Origin: Microbacterium oxydans
GTDB lineage: Bacteria > Actinomycetota > Actinomycetes > Actinomycetales > Microbacteriaceae
Length of the DNA stretch: 64,000 bases
Direction: 5' to 3'
NCBI RefSeq assembly: GCF_000956405.1
Contig: NZ_JYIV01000022.1
Coordinates: 62,001 to 126,000 of the forward strand
Shown: positions 22,911 to 31,687 of the stretch, in pieces
How the letters are laid out: the number at the start of each line of letters is the position of its first letter
Position numbering within the stretch: the stretch's first letter is position 1
Translations under genes and position numbers: made by a program
Notes under the pieces: generated by a model
What the model was told of the DNA's origin: nothing
Database searches by the model: none
The model's input: only the letters and a program-made list of their open reading frames with translations

Positions 22911-24887
22911 ATGGTGGGAGAGGCGCAGGTCGTGCAGGTGGACGGCCGACGGCTGCGCGTGACGAACCTCGACAAGGTCGTGTACCCGGAGACCGGCACC
23001 ACCAAGGGCGAGGTCATCGCGTACTACACGGCGATCGCACCACTGCTCCTCCCGCTCCTCGCCGGCCGCCCCGTCACTCGCAAACGATGGGTGGAGGGCG
23101 TGGGGACAGCTCAGTCACCGGCCGACGCGTTCTTCACGAAGCAGCTCGAGCCGGGAGCACCATCGTGGATCCCGCGGCAGGCGATCCAGCACTCGGACGG
23201 GCCCAAGGAGTATCCGCTCGTCGAAGACGTCCCCACCCTCGTCTGGCTCGCGCAGGTCGCCGCGATCGAGCTGCACGTGCCGCAGTGGCGGTTCTCTTCC
23301 GAAGGCCTTCCTGGAAACCCGGATCGGCTCGTCCTCGACCTCGACCCCGGTGAGGGAGTCGGGCTACCGCAGTGTGCCGAGGTCGCCCGCATCGCCCGCG
23401 GAATCCTGTCGGACATGGGCCTCGACCCTCTGCCGGTCACCAGTGGCAGCAAGGGCATCCACCTCTATGCCTCGCTCCCCGGCGAGCAGACGAGCGACGA
23501 GGTCTCCGCCGTCGTGAAGGAGCTCGCCCGCATGATCGAGAACGACCACCCCGATCTTGCGACCAGCGTCATGGCGAAGGCGGTCAGGGGTGGCAAGGTG
23601 TTCCTCGACTGGAGTCAGAACAACGGCAAGAAGACCACCATCTCCCCCTACTCGCTCCGCGGTCGTGCGCGGCCGTGGGTCGCCGCTCCCCGCACCTGGG
23701 ACGAGCTCGCCGATCCGCATCTCGCCCAGCTCGACCTCGACGAGGTGCTCGAGCGCGCCGCCGCGGGAGTCGATCCGCTCGCCACGCTCCGCCCGTCCGT
23801 GACGGCTCCGCTGCCGCAACCCGCGAAGTCCCGGAGCTCCCATCGATATCCCCGGAGCTCAGCCGCACCCGCCACCCCACCGTCCGCAGCATCGATGGCG
23901 CCGATGCTCGCCGAGAACGGGACCCCCGGAACGGCCCGCGCGCTGAGCGATCCCTCTTGGGTCGAGGTCAAGTGGGACGGCATCCGCGCGGTGGGCACCT
24001 GGTCGGACGGACGGATGCTCCTGCACGCGCGTCGAGGCACCGACATCACCGCCCGCTACCCCGAGCTCACCGCCGACGGCGCCCCCTTCCTCCCGGTGAA
24101 GGACGCGGTGGTCGATGGGGAGATCGTGGCGTTCGACGCCCACAGCCGACCGAGCTTCTCACTCCTGCAGAATCGGATGCACCTCACCCGCCCCCGCGAG
24201 ATCGAGCGCGAGGTGATCCGCACCCCCATCGTCTACATGCTGTTCGACCTGCTCCGCCTGGACGGACACGACCTCACGGGCCTGCCGCTGCGCGAGCGAC
24301 GGACACTTCTCGAGGACGTGATCACCGGGCTCGAGGCGCCCGTCCAGGTCCCACCCGTGTTCGATGACGTCGACGCAGCACTCGCCGCGAGCAGGGAGTT
24401 CGGCCTCGAGGGCGTCGTCGTCAAGGACCCGCAGTCGCGCTACCGCCCTGGACAGCGCTCCCCCTCGTGGCTGAAGCTCAAGCACACCAGGATGCAGGAA
24501 GCCGTGATCGTGGGCATCCGACCGGGCAAGGGCGACAGGGAGAGCACGCTCGGGTCGCTGCTTCTCGCCGTTCCAGACACCTCGTCGGGACGGAGGCGGC
24601 TCCGCTACGTCGGTCGTGTGGGTACCGGGTTCACCGATCGGATCCTGCGCGACCTCCTCGCACGCCTCACCCCTCTTCGCGTGGACGCTGCCCCGCTCGA
24701 CGGCGTTCCCGCCCCCGACGCCTCCGACGCGCTCTGGGTGCGCCCGGAAGTCGTCGGCGAGGTCGAGTTCGCGAACTGGACGCCGGACGGGGTGCTCCGC
24801 CATGCCCGGTGGCGAGGCATCCGACCGGACAAGAGTCCTCTCGAGATCACGGTCGAGGGTCCCGTCGAGCCCCCCGTCGACGCCTGA
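22911..24887 (+). CDS. ligD: ATP-dependent DNA ligase LigD (polymerase and ligase domains)
   Basis: The 658-residue end-joining enzyme has a primase-like polymerase domain (about 1-290: LDLDPGEGV catalytic Asp pair, TSGSKGIHLYA) and an ATP-ligase domain (about 325-650). The nucleotidyl lysine is in VEVKWDGIRA near residue 354, with EGVVVKDP and WLKLKH further on. The 3'-phosphoesterase domain found in mycobacterial LigD is absent. The order polymerase-ligase and the adjacent ku gene make the pathway complete. Confidence 0.94.
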   Translation: MVGEAQVVQVDGRRLRVTNLDKVVYPETGTTKGEVIAYYTAIAPLLLPLLAGRPVTRKRWVEGVGTAQSPADAFFTKQLEPGAPSWIPRQAIQHSDGPKEYPLVEDVPTLVWLAQVAAIELHVPQWRFSSEGLPGNPDRLVLDLDPGEGVGLPQCAEVARIARGILSDMGLDPLPVTSGSKGIHLYASLPGEQTSDEVSAVVKELARMIENDHPDLATSVMAKAVRGGKVFLDWSQNNGKKTTISPYSLRGRARPWVAAPRTWDELADPHLAQLDLDEVLERAAAGVDPLATLRPSVTAPLPQPAKSRSSHRYPRSSAAPATPPSAASMAPMLAENGTPGTARALSDPSWVEVKWDGIRAVGTWSDGRMLLHARRGTDITARYPELTADGAPFLPVKDAVVDGEIVAFDAHSRPSFSLLQNRMHLTRPREIEREVIRTPIVYMLFDLLRLDGHDLTGLPLRERRTLLEDVITGLEAPVQVPPVFDDVDAALAASREFGLEGVVVKDPQSRYRPGQRSPSWLKLKHTRMQEAVIVGIRPGKGDRESTLGSLLLAVPDTSSGRRRLRYVGRVGTGFTDRILRDLLARLTPLRVDAAPLDGVPAPDASDALWVRPEVVGEVEFANWTPDGVLRHARWRGIRPDKSPLEITVEGPVEPPVDA

Positions 24888-24914
24888 GTCCTGAGCCGGG
24901 GCCGCGCCGACGGA

Positions 24915-25835
24915 TCAGGCGTGGTGCGGTTCGCAGTCCGACTGCTCTGCCGGCTCGATCTGGAAGGTCGAGTGCTCGACGTCGAAGTGATCGGCGAGAC
25001 ACGCCTGCATCTCGGTGAGCAGCTGTGAGGAGCGCCCGTCGGCGAAGAGCGCAGGCTCCACGCTGACGTGAGCGGTGAACACCGGCGCGCCGCGGGTCAG
25101 CTGCCAGACGTGCACGTCGTGCACACCGACGACGCCGTCGTATCCGAGCAGATGGGTGCGGATCTCGCTCACCGCCGTGCCCTTCGGAGCCGACTCGGCG
25201 AGCACGGAGAACACCTCCCGAAGCAGCGCGATGGCCCGCGGGATGATCATCGCCGCGATGAAGAGGGAGGCGATCGCGTCTGCGGGCATCCACCCGGTGA
25301 GCAGGATGACGACGGCGGCCACGATCACTGCAGCCGACCCGATGAGATCTCCCATCACCTCGAGATAGGCGCCCCGCACGTTGATGCTGGTGCGCTGCGC
25401 ACGGCTCAGCAGCCACATCGACACGGCGTTCGCCAGGAGACCCACGATCGCGACGACCAGCATGAGTCCGCCGGCGACCTCGACCTCTCCCGGATCGATG
25501 AGACGTCCGATGCCCTCGACCGCGACCCAGGTCGCGAGGGCGATCAGGATGATCGCGTTGATCAGCGCGCCGAAGACCTCGGCCCGCTGATAGCCGAAGG
25601 TGCGCCTGTCATCCGCGGGGCGCGCGGCGACGGTCGCGGCGATCAGGGCGATGACGAGGCCCGACGCATCCGTGAACATGTGCGCGGCGTCTGCGAGCAG
25701 CGCGAGCGATCCGGAGAGCAGCGCACCGACGACCTGCACGACCATCACCGTCGCCGTGAGGGACAGAGAGATCGCGAGCAGGCGTCTGCTGCTGGCCGAA
25801 CGGATGCCGCCGGGCGCGGGTGCGTGATCGTGCAT
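24915..25835 (-). CDS. CDF-family metal cation exporter (CzcD/ZitB type)
   Basis: This 306-residue exporter of zinc or related divalent metals has six transmembrane segments. Metal-site residues are visible in LLADAAHMFTDASGL (HxxxD) and in GAYLEVMGDLIGSAAV. The C-terminal cytoplasmic domain (about 210-295: VVGVHDVHVWQLTRG) and the His-rich ends (MHDHA, EPHHA) fit the family. Its transcript appears leaderless. It ends 27 bp from ligD (convergent). Confidence 0.9.
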   Translation of the reverse strand: MHDHAPAPGGIRSASSRRLLAISLSLTATVMVVQVVGALLSGSLALLADAAHMFTDASGLVIALIAATVAARPADDRRTFGYQRAEVFGALINAIILIALATWVAVEGIGRLIDPGEVEVAGGLMLVVAIVGLLANAVSMWLLSRAQRTSINVRGAYLEVMGDLIGSAAVIVAAVVILLTGWMPADAIASLFIAAMIIPRAIALLREVFSVLAESAPKGTAVSEIRTHLLGYDGVVGVHDVHVWQLTRGAPVFTAHVSVEPALFADGRSSQLLTEMQACLADHFDVEHSTFQIEPAEQSDCEPHHA

Positions 25836-25841
25836 GCCACC

Positions 25842-25847
25842 AGGCTA
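25842..25847 (-). promoter_or_regulatory. CDF gene leaderless -10 (TAGCCT)
   Basis: On the minus strand TAGCCT is followed by 6 nt and the ATG. Confidence 0.55.
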
Positions 25848-25883
25848 GACCGGGAAACCGCCACGGACGGCGGGTTGCGGCTA

Positions 25884-25900
25884 GTCGGGAAGGGTAACGA
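25884..25900 (+). repeat. attL core of the 6.2-kb element
   Basis: The 17-bp sequence gtcgggaagggtaacga is repeated exactly at 32117-32133. A further tcagcag matches in register beyond it. Confidence 0.85.
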
Positions 25901-25950
25901 GAACCAGTCTCAGCAGTAGGCAGTAAGGCCACAGAGCGGCTATGGGCGCA

Positions 25951-25964
25951 CGTGCCCAAACCGG
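25951..25964 (+). repeat. Arm-type site, left copy (cgtgcccaaaccgg)
   Basis: The same 14 bases occur at 32032-32045 near the other end. An inverted tgggc lies 10 bp upstream. The arrangement resembles integrase arm sites. Confidence 0.6.
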
Positions 25965-26026
25965 CTGTGACTGGCGCTTTAAAAACGGCTTCCTCGTGCG
26001 TACACATACACGAAGGGAGTCACCAA

Positions 26027-27100
26027 ATGGAGACAGCACGACAGCTTCCGTCAGGGAAGTGGCAGGGCCGGTTCACGGGACCGGATGGCAAGAGGTGTAC
26101 AGCAGGAACCCACGACAGCAAGCGGAAAGCCGAGAAGGCCGTCGCTCTGAAGCTCGCTGAGGTCACGAAGAAGCGGAGCGAGCAGGAGGCGAAGACGGAA
26201 ACCAGGTTCGACGTGTTCGCAGAGACTTGGCTCTACTCACGTCGGCCCGGCGAGCCGGACGGATACTCCCCCGGTGGCTACTACAAGCAACAGAAGCGAC
26301 TCGCCATCCTCATCAAGACCTTTGGTCAACAGCACGTCGAGGACATCACTGCCGCCCAAGTCCGCGCATGGTGGAACGGTTACAGCCACGCTCCGTGCGC
26401 TCGTCGTGACATCTATGGCTTGCTGAAGCAGATCATGGCGGTGGCGCTGGACGACGAGCTGATCAGCCGCTCCCCCTGCCGGATCAAAGGGGCATCCAAG
26501 GCGATGGCAAAGCCGCGTCCTACGTTCACGGAATCCGACATCGCCAGTCTGTACTTTGCGACGGAGAGCGCCCAGGATCGGGCACTTCTGACGCTTCTGA
26601 GTGGTACAGCCATGCGCATTGGAGAGGCTGTCGCGCTTGACTGGGAGGACATCAGCTTCTTCGACCGCAAGGCCAATGTCGAACGCCACCTGACGCCGTG
26701 GGGGATGCGTTCGGGAACGAAGACCGGTGAGAACGAAGCACGTGTGCTTGCCCTGCCCACGTGGCTTACCGATGAACTTGAGAATCTCTACCGTGCGTCC
26801 GAAGGGACAGGACCGATCTTTAGGAACCAGCGTGGAGGGCGCTTGTCGGTTGACAGCGCCGAACGCATGTTCCGCAAGCTCCGCGAAAGGGCGCACCTCT
26901 CGGCGATGCACTTGCACGATATCCGGCATGTGAGCCTGACGACATACGCCAGACAGCCCGGAGTCACGCTGAAGGACATCATGGCGCGTGGCGGTCACAA
27001 GTCAACGAAGGTTGCGATGGGATACCAGCACACGGATACCGAACGTGATGAGGCGATGGTCGCTTCGCTTCCCAATCCCATGGCTAGGAAGCCGAGTTAG
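26027..27100 (+). CDS. int: Tyrosine integrase of the 6.2-kb element
   Basis: This 357-residue phage-type integrase has an N-terminal AP2-like arm-binding domain (RQLPSGKWQGRFTGPDGKR), a SAM-like core-binding domain (about 60-165), and the catalytic domain. Catalytic residues are Arg in SGTAMRIGEAVAL, HLHDIRHVSLT, GGHKSTKV, and Tyr in AMGYQHTD. GGGAG lies 8 nt before the ATG; the longer frame upstream covers the attachment region and is not needed. Confidence 0.93.
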   Translation: METARQLPSGKWQGRFTGPDGKRCTAGTHDSKRKAEKAVALKLAEVTKKRSEQEAKTETRFDVFAETWLYSRRPGEPDGYSPGGYYKQQKRLAILIKTFGQQHVEDITAAQVRAWWNGYSHAPCARRDIYGLLKQIMAVALDDELISRSPCRIKGASKAMAKPRPTFTESDIASLYFATESAQDRALLTLLSGTAMRIGEAVALDWEDISFFDRKANVERHLTPWGMRSGTKTGENEARVLALPTWLTDELENLYRASEGTGPIFRNQRGGRLSVDSAERMFRKLRERAHLSAMHLHDIRHVSLTTYARQPGVTLKDIMARGGHKSTKVAMGYQHTDTERDEAMVASLPNPMARKPS

Positions 27101-27218
27101 TCGGAACGCACACCCAGAGCGGCATAGATGGCGCACGTGTGCGGGAACGCTAGGGCATACGTCGATGTAGCACCGTCCGCCCAAATAACGATCCGCCGAA
27201 CGAGCGACGGTAATAGGT

Positions 27219-27770
27219 GTGGATACTCACACAGCACTCTCAGCCATCCGTGCCCTCGATGCTCTCCCCGAGGGGCGACGGCGGTACCTCTGCACTGCCG
27301 CCGCTACCGCTCGCACCGATGCTGACAGCGCTCGCATCGTGTTGGAGGCGCGACATGAAGAGCGCAGCGTACGCACGAACTTCGAGCGCGATCTGAGGGC
27401 CGAGTATGACAGTCGGCGAGCATGGGCATCCAGGAACCCGGAGAAGCCCGTAGAGACCCCTCAGAAGCCGTCTCAGCGGATGGTACGTACGGACGACACG
27501 ACACCGGAGCACAGACCTGTGACTGTCCGTTTCGTGGAGCCTACGAAGACCGACAAGGCACCGAGAACTAGGCCCGAGGGCATTGGCAAGAACCATGTGT
27601 ACGACGGCCCCGTTCCGGCACAAGCCGAGAAGTACTCAGCCAGGACGCACGGGATTGTCAGCACGTATAACGCCGGATGCCGATGCGATGCGTGCAGTGA
27701 AGCGTCAAAGCGCCACGGGCGCGAATACCGGGCGCGCAAGAAGCAGGCCGTTTCTGGAAAATCCGACTAG
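27219..27770 (+). CDS. Unknown phage-type protein with CRCDACSEA motif
   Basis: This 183-residue protein starts at GTG. The N-terminal half is helical and charged, the middle is Pro/Lys-rich, and the C-terminus (TYNAGCRCDACSEASKRHGREYRARKK) carries a CxCxxC cluster seen in many small actinophage proteins. It might bind nucleic acid; this is not shown. Confidence 0.6.
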   Translation: MDTHTALSAIRALDALPEGRRRYLCTAAATARTDADSARIVLEARHEERSVRTNFERDLRAEYDSRRAWASRNPEKPVETPQKPSQRMVRTDDTTPEHRPVTVRFVEPTKTDKAPRTRPEGIGKNHVYDGPVPAQAEKYSARTHGIVSTYNAGCRCDACSEASKRHGREYRARKKQAVSGKSD

Positions 27771-27789
27771 TCGCACGTATACATAGAAC

Positions 27790-27820
27790 GACCCCGCCAG
27801 CCGGGAAGCATAGCGGGGTC
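27790..27820 (+). terminator. Hairpin gaccccgc/gcggggtc
   Basis: A perfect 8-bp stem with a 15-nt loop lies after the preceding gene and just before the next start. There is no T-tract. It could also affect initiation of the next gene. Confidence 0.55.
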
Positions 27821-27834
27821 GAATGGGAGTTGAT

Positions 27835-28467
27835 ATGACAATTCTACAGGATTCCTCTGCACATGAGGCTTACATTCATGATTCGTCTCTTGGTGTGCAA
27901 CAACTAACACTAACCATAAGAGAAGAGGATGAGGCATGGGAGAAACTAGCCGAGCAGGTCAAACATGGCCGACGGCGGAGCGCCAACTTCACAACTCAAC
28001 CTCTGAAGTATGACCCCAACCTGACATTGGCTCAGAACTACTTCAGAATCCTGTTTCAGAAACTCATCAAGGCAGGAATGCGTGCATTGGGTCAGGGATG
28101 CACAAACGAGTACCTGAAGTACCACTTGTGGGGAGATGTCTACCAGGATGCTCAGCGAGAGGTGATGGCCGAGTGCGGGGTCACCGGGTACACCGGCGAC
28201 TACCTCTCATCGGAAGCCCTGTACCAGTGCACGCGCGCCGCAGAGAAGTGCATCGAGAACTTCAACGCCGAGACCTACCAGCAGAAGCAGGAACACGGGC
28301 GCAAGGGTGGGCAGGCGTACTCCACGTACACCATGGAGGACTTTCTAGAAACTCAAGGGATGACAGCGAAGCAAGCCGCCGAGCACTTGGGGATCAAGGT
28401 GAGGAACGTCCACAACATGCGCAAGCGCTACAAGAACATCAACATGGAGATAGGCGAGGTCACATGA
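27835..28467 (+). CDS. Unknown protein with C-terminal helix-turn-helix
   Basis: This 210-residue protein has a C-terminal MTAKQAAEHLGIKVRNVHNMRKRYKNI that reads as a helix-turn-helix; the central region is rich in aromatic and Cys residues. The ATG at 27835 has GGGAG 6 nt upstream and is preferred to 27823. The first third uses many A/T-ending codons, unlike the rest of the window. This suggests a lower-GC source. Confidence 0.65.
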   Translation: MTILQDSSAHEAYIHDSSLGVQQLTLTIREEDEAWEKLAEQVKHGRRRSANFTTQPLKYDPNLTLAQNYFRILFQKLIKAGMRALGQGCTNEYLKYHLWGDVYQDAQREVMAECGVTGYTGDYLSSEALYQCTRAAEKCIENFNAETYQQKQEHGRKGGQAYSTYTMEDFLETQGMTAKQAAEHLGIKVRNVHNMRKRYKNINMEIGEVT

Positions 28468-28670
28468 CCGAGAACACATGGCCAGCGACGGCGAAGCAGA
28501 GAGCCTACGGGATGGCGCTTGAAGACCAGCTAAGCGAACAGGAATCGTCGTGGCACACGATGACCGTCACCGAGGCATCCATGCGAATCGATGAGTTGGT
28601 GACGTTGAAGAGCTTCAGGCAGATCGTAGAACCCCTCTCAGAAGCTACAGAAGGCACTGAGAGCGCCTAG
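28464..28670 (+). CDS. Small DUF3072-like protein
   Basis: This 68-residue protein has the pattern WPATAKQRAYGMALEDQL then MTVTEASMRIDELV, similar to DUF3072 and related small actinobacterial proteins of unknown role. It overlaps the preceding stop by 4 bp and is surely co-translated. Confidence 0.6.
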   Translation: MTENTWPATAKQRAYGMALEDQLSEQESSWHTMTVTEASMRIDELVTLKSFRQIVEPLSEATEGTESA

Positions 28671-28821
28671 CGCCCCATTCCTGGCACCTGGATATCAGCG
28701 CGACAATTCTAGGCCCGCATATCACGTCGGCCATTTCTAGATAATGCCCACCAATGATTTCTCATAAAGTTTCGAGATTTCTCGGTAGTTGAGACCCGGT
28801 GAGAGCGATAGTAGTAATTGA

Positions 28822-28906
28822 GAGAATGCAGGCGTCGATCACGCGGTAGTTCATTGAGACTCCTTTAGGCCGCGTGCTGGTCGAAAACAGGGATTCCTGC
28901 ATTCTC
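28822..28906. repeat. Inverted repeat gagaatgcagg/cctgcattctc in a 260-bp non-coding stretch
   Basis: The arms 28822-28832 and 28896-28906 are perfect inverted copies, with a third aatgcag at 28922. Two similar ggtagtt...gagac blocks lie near 28791 and 28846. It may be an operator array or a structured leader of the next gene. Confidence 0.5.
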
Positions 28907-28930
28907 CCTAGATTTCAAGGGAATGCAGAT

Positions 28931-29446
28931 ATGGTACGAACGGGAAGACCCTCCACCGTGGAGACACACCCCGCTAGAGCGCGCATCGAAGCCGCGTTGG
29001 ACAGCGGTGAGACTTACGAGTCGATTCGCTCCTGGACAGGGCTGTCCGTCAGTGCCTTGAGCCGCTTTGCAATCTCTCGAAAGTCCGATCTAGCGAAGCT
29101 GGCAGAAGAGGAACCCAGCACTACTGACGTGATCGTACGTGCCGTCCAGATCGCGGATGATGCCCGCGACCTTCGCCAGCGCTCCCGCCATGCCACGCCG
29201 GTAGCGCGAGCCAGGGCGATCAAAGTAGAGAGCGAAGCGCTGTCCGTGCTAATCAACCACCTGGGCATCGATGACACTGCCGCCGAACGCGCATTCGAGC
29301 AAAGCATGGAACTCGTGAATGCTCTAGCGGAGTTCGCCGCATATGACCCTGAGGGCACCCGCTCCCTCCTCCGAACCCTGAGAGCACACCCGGTGCTCTC
29401 CGACCTCGCAGACGCCCTGAAAAAGCGTCTGCCGATTGGAGCCTGA
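28931..29446 (+). CDS. Helix-turn-helix protein, terminase-small-subunit-like
   Basis: The 171-residue product has an N-terminal DNA-binding part (HPARARIEAALDSGETYESIRSWTGLSVSALSRFAISRKSDL), then helical regions (about 60-165). The shape resembles small terminase subunits, but no large subunit is nearby, so it may instead redirect a helper phage or regulate transcription; this is inference. Confidence 0.5.
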   Translation: MVRTGRPSTVETHPARARIEAALDSGETYESIRSWTGLSVSALSRFAISRKSDLAKLAEEEPSTTDVIVRAVQIADDARDLRQRSRHATPVARARAIKVESEALSVLINHLGIDDTAAERAFEQSMELVNALAEFAAYDPEGTRSLLRTLRAHPVLSDLADALKKRLPIGA

Positions 29447-29447
29447 C

Positions 29448-29882
29448 GTGGCTACTTCTCGATTCCCGTTCACCGCACACGCCCGAAGTTCCGGCTTCGT
29501 GATCCCAGGTGTGCCATCCGCTGTGGGTGGCACTGCTACGGGCAGAGTCCTGAAAGCTGGCGAAGAGTTCGAGGTCACTGCCGAGCTTTACGCCGAGACC
29601 ATCGACCGTAATGGGGATTCCTGGATCGACCTCGACGCCAACGCCCAAACCAAGCGCTGGGGCAAAGTCCTCTGGGCTGAGGGTCCAGCCCCTGATGGGA
29701 TGGGTATCGGCCAGGACGACGAAGGTCACAGGTACAGGGAAGCGCTGAAGGCGAGAGAGTACGCACAGCGCATCTCTGACCCAATGGATAGGGCGCTTGC
29801 ACTCAAGCAGATGCAGGTCGAGTACGGCGACGCGCTCAACCCCATCGCCCAGGGCGCACAGCACATCCCAGCGGTTGGCTGA
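29448..29882 (+). CDS. Unknown protein of the element
   Basis: This 144-residue product starts at GTG with GGAG 6 nt upstream. The N-terminal half looks like beta strands (GFVIPGVPSAVGGTATGRVLKAGEEFEVTAELYAETIDRNGDSW), the C-terminal half is helical. It could be a small virion-associated protein. The gene starts one base after the previous stop. Confidence 0.6.
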   Translation: MATSRFPFTAHARSSGFVIPGVPSAVGGTATGRVLKAGEEFEVTAELYAETIDRNGDSWIDLDANAQTKRWGKVLWAEGPAPDGMGIGQDDEGHRYREALKAREYAQRISDPMDRALALKQMQVEYGDALNPIAQGAQHIPAVG

Positions 29883-29885
29883 ACC

Positions 29886-30035
29886 ATGGCCCTCACGGAC
29901 GATGCACTCTCTGCCCTCGTGGGGGTAGTGGGCGACATCCACGCCGGAAAGATCGCCGCATCAGAAAGCGACATCGAACTACTCGTGTGGACCCTCGAAG
30001 TCCTCGCCACCCTTGGAGATGAAAATGAACGATGA
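29886..30035 (+). CDS. 49-residue small protein
   Basis: The frame (MALTDDALSALVGVVGDIHAGKI to ATLGDENER) is tightly packed: 3 bp after the previous stop and overlapping the next gene by 11 bp. The amphipathic sequence looks natural. No function is known. Confidence 0.6.
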   Translation: MALTDDALSALVGVVGDIHAGKIAASESDIELLVWTLEVLATLGDENER

Positions 30036-30246
30036 CAACACATATCTACGTGCCGTGATCGCGTCGAACCGCGATGCCGAGCGCGCCGCCATCGAAGAGA
30101 AGAAGAACTTCACAGAGTGGACGGAAGCCGACATCGCGAAGGCCCTCGATCCCCACAACGCGGAAGCGCGCCGTCTGACCTCCGCACCGACTCAGAATCC
30201 TGAAGTCGAGAGGCTGGCCGGTCTGCTCGGTGACATCCTGAAGTAA
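30025..30246 (+). CDS. 73-residue charged protein
   Basis: The ATG has GGAG 6 nt upstream inside the previous gene. The product (MNDDNTYLRAVIASNRDAERAAI to LAGLLGDILK) is highly charged and helical. No family is recognised. Confidence 0.65.
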   Translation: MNDDNTYLRAVIASNRDAERAAIEEKKNFTEWTEADIAKALDPHNAEARRLTSAPTQNPEVERLAGLLGDILK

Positions 30247-30317
30247 CAAAGTCTTCTGGGCGTGGTTTAGTCGGCACGCTCAGAACCGTCATCCGTGTCA
30301 GGCCGGATGACCTCCCA

Positions 30318-30354
30318 ACAGCCCGCCATCGTCTAGATCCCGGTGGCGGGCTGT
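30318..30354 (+). terminator. Terminator hairpin acagcccgcca/tggcgggctgt
   Basis: A perfect 11-bp stem with a 15-nt loop lies 70 bp after the small-gene operon, followed by ctcattt. Confidence 0.75.
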
Positions 30355-30470
30355 CTCATTTCGCATGGTTCGTGAGACGGTCGAGACATTGGCTGAGAAT
30401 GCCTCAGGAGAGCGAGCAAATGCGGTACTTGAGATGCGCTCAGCTATTGCGTAACAGACTCAGTCGGTGA

Positions 30471-30476
30471 TACGCT
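30471..30476 (+). promoter_or_regulatory. Resolvase gene leaderless -10 (TACGCT)
   Basis: The hexamer is followed by 6 nt and the ATG; the same hexamer and spacing precede ligD. Confidence 0.55.
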
Positions 30477-30482
30477 CGCGCC

Positions 30483-31067
30483 ATGGGCACCGAAGAGAGC
30501 ACGACTACCGGCTATGTCTGGGGCTACCGTCGCGTGTCTAGCGTGGCGCAGTCCTACGAGCGCCAGACGAAAGCGCTCCTCGATCACGGCATCCCTGAGA
30601 AGCGAATCTATGAGGACAAGCTCAGCGGCAAGACGATGGACCGCCCAGGCCTGAATGCACTCCTCGCAGTTGCCCGCCCTGGGGATACTGTCGTCGTCTC
30701 ATCGCTGGACAGGCTGGGAAGAACTGTCCTGGGTACCCTCCAGACGTTCGAGGAACTGGAAGAGGCCGGTATTCACGTCAAGAGCCTGAAAGCTGGCGAG
30801 GATTTTGAGGGCATTACAGGAAAGCTCCTCCGGAACATCATGCTCAGCATCGCTGAGTGGGAGCGTGAAAACACTAGGGAGCGAGCCGCAGAAGGCCGCG
30901 CCGCACTTGCCGCGAAGGGTGAGCGAAAGCCCCGACCTAAGACGGCGCTCAAGCCCGAGAAGGTGGCCGCTGTGAAGGCACTCCGCGCGCAGGCGTGGAC
31001 CATCGATCGAATTGTCAAGAAAGAGCAGATCAGCCGAGCGAGTGTGTACAGGGCGCTCGATGCTTGA
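30483..31067 (+). CDS. Small serine recombinase (resolvase/invertase type)
   Basis: This 194-residue recombinase has the catalytic Ser in WGYRRVSSVAQ, the SLDRLGRT motif, GITGKLLRNIMLSIAEWERENTRERAAEG, and a C-terminal helix-turn-helix (WTIDRIVKKEQISRASVYRAL). It is the second recombinase in a 6.2-kb element. It may resolve multimers or invert DNA, but I see no clear inversion sites nearby. Confidence 0.92.
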   Translation: MGTEESTTTGYVWGYRRVSSVAQSYERQTKALLDHGIPEKRIYEDKLSGKTMDRPGLNALLAVARPGDTVVVSSLDRLGRTVLGTLQTFEELEEAGIHVKSLKAGEDFEGITGKLLRNIMLSIAEWERENTRERAAEGRAALAAKGERKPRPKTALKPEKVAAVKALRAQAWTIDRIVKKEQISRASVYRALDA

Positions 31068-31494
31068 CCTCGACTGGACGAAAATCGGCACAGCCGCTCT
31101 CGATTGGGTGCCGTGGCTCATCGCGATTCTCGGGGCCGCGCTTGGTGTACTCGGGTACAGGCGTGCCCGTCGCGCCGAGAAGCGCGAGACAGCCGGTTAC
31201 AACGCCCCACCCTGGGGTGATGCGGTTCACGACAGCGGGGACCTGTTCACGATTAAGAATGCCTCCACACGGGATGTCGTGGTGACTCAGGTGATCGCCG
31301 AACCCGCAGAGAAGCAGAACCTCCTAGAGTTCCGGCACGGCTTCCCTCACACGATCTACGCCGGGGACTCTCTTGGGATACTCGCGCGAGCGCGTTACTC
31401 CCTCAGCCGTCCAGGCGTGATCCTCGAATGGCACTTTGCCGACGATGACACGGCGCGCCGGAACCGGCGCATCCTGCCAGCGCCCCCGAGCTAG
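31060..31494 (+). CDS. Single-pass membrane protein, unknown
   Basis: This 144-residue protein has one transmembrane segment (about residues 13-32: WVPWLIAILGAALGVLGYRR) and a cytoplasmic domain (FTIKNASTRDVVVTQVI) that looks like a beta sandwich. It overlaps the resolvase gene by 8 bp. Such small membrane proteins in phage elements can act in exclusion; not shown here. Confidence 0.65.
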   Translation: MLDLDWTKIGTAALDWVPWLIAILGAALGVLGYRRARRAEKRETAGYNAPPWGDAVHDSGDLFTIKNASTRDVVVTQVIAEPAEKQNLLEFRHGFPHTIYAGDSLGILARARYSLSRPGVILEWHFADDDTARRNRRILPAPPS

Positions 31495-31641
31495 CTAGCT
31501 AGCTCGTAGCCGAATACTGACGTAGAGTGGTGTAATACACCCACACCAGGTGTACTGACAGGCTCTCAGGGCCACCCAGAGTTCCCGCTCCGGATGGCCC
31601 CACCGAGGAGCCAGACCCGCGCTTCGTTGAGCGGATCGAGT

Positions 31642-31687
31642 AGAGAAGCCCCCCTCTTGAGTTCGTTAGGCTCGGGGGGTTTTTCTC
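31642..31687 (+). terminator. Rho-independent terminator
   Basis: The stem agagaagcccccc / ggggggtttttctct is followed in part by a run of T within the right arm, the clearest intrinsic terminator in the window. It ends the element's transcription before attR. Confidence 0.8.
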
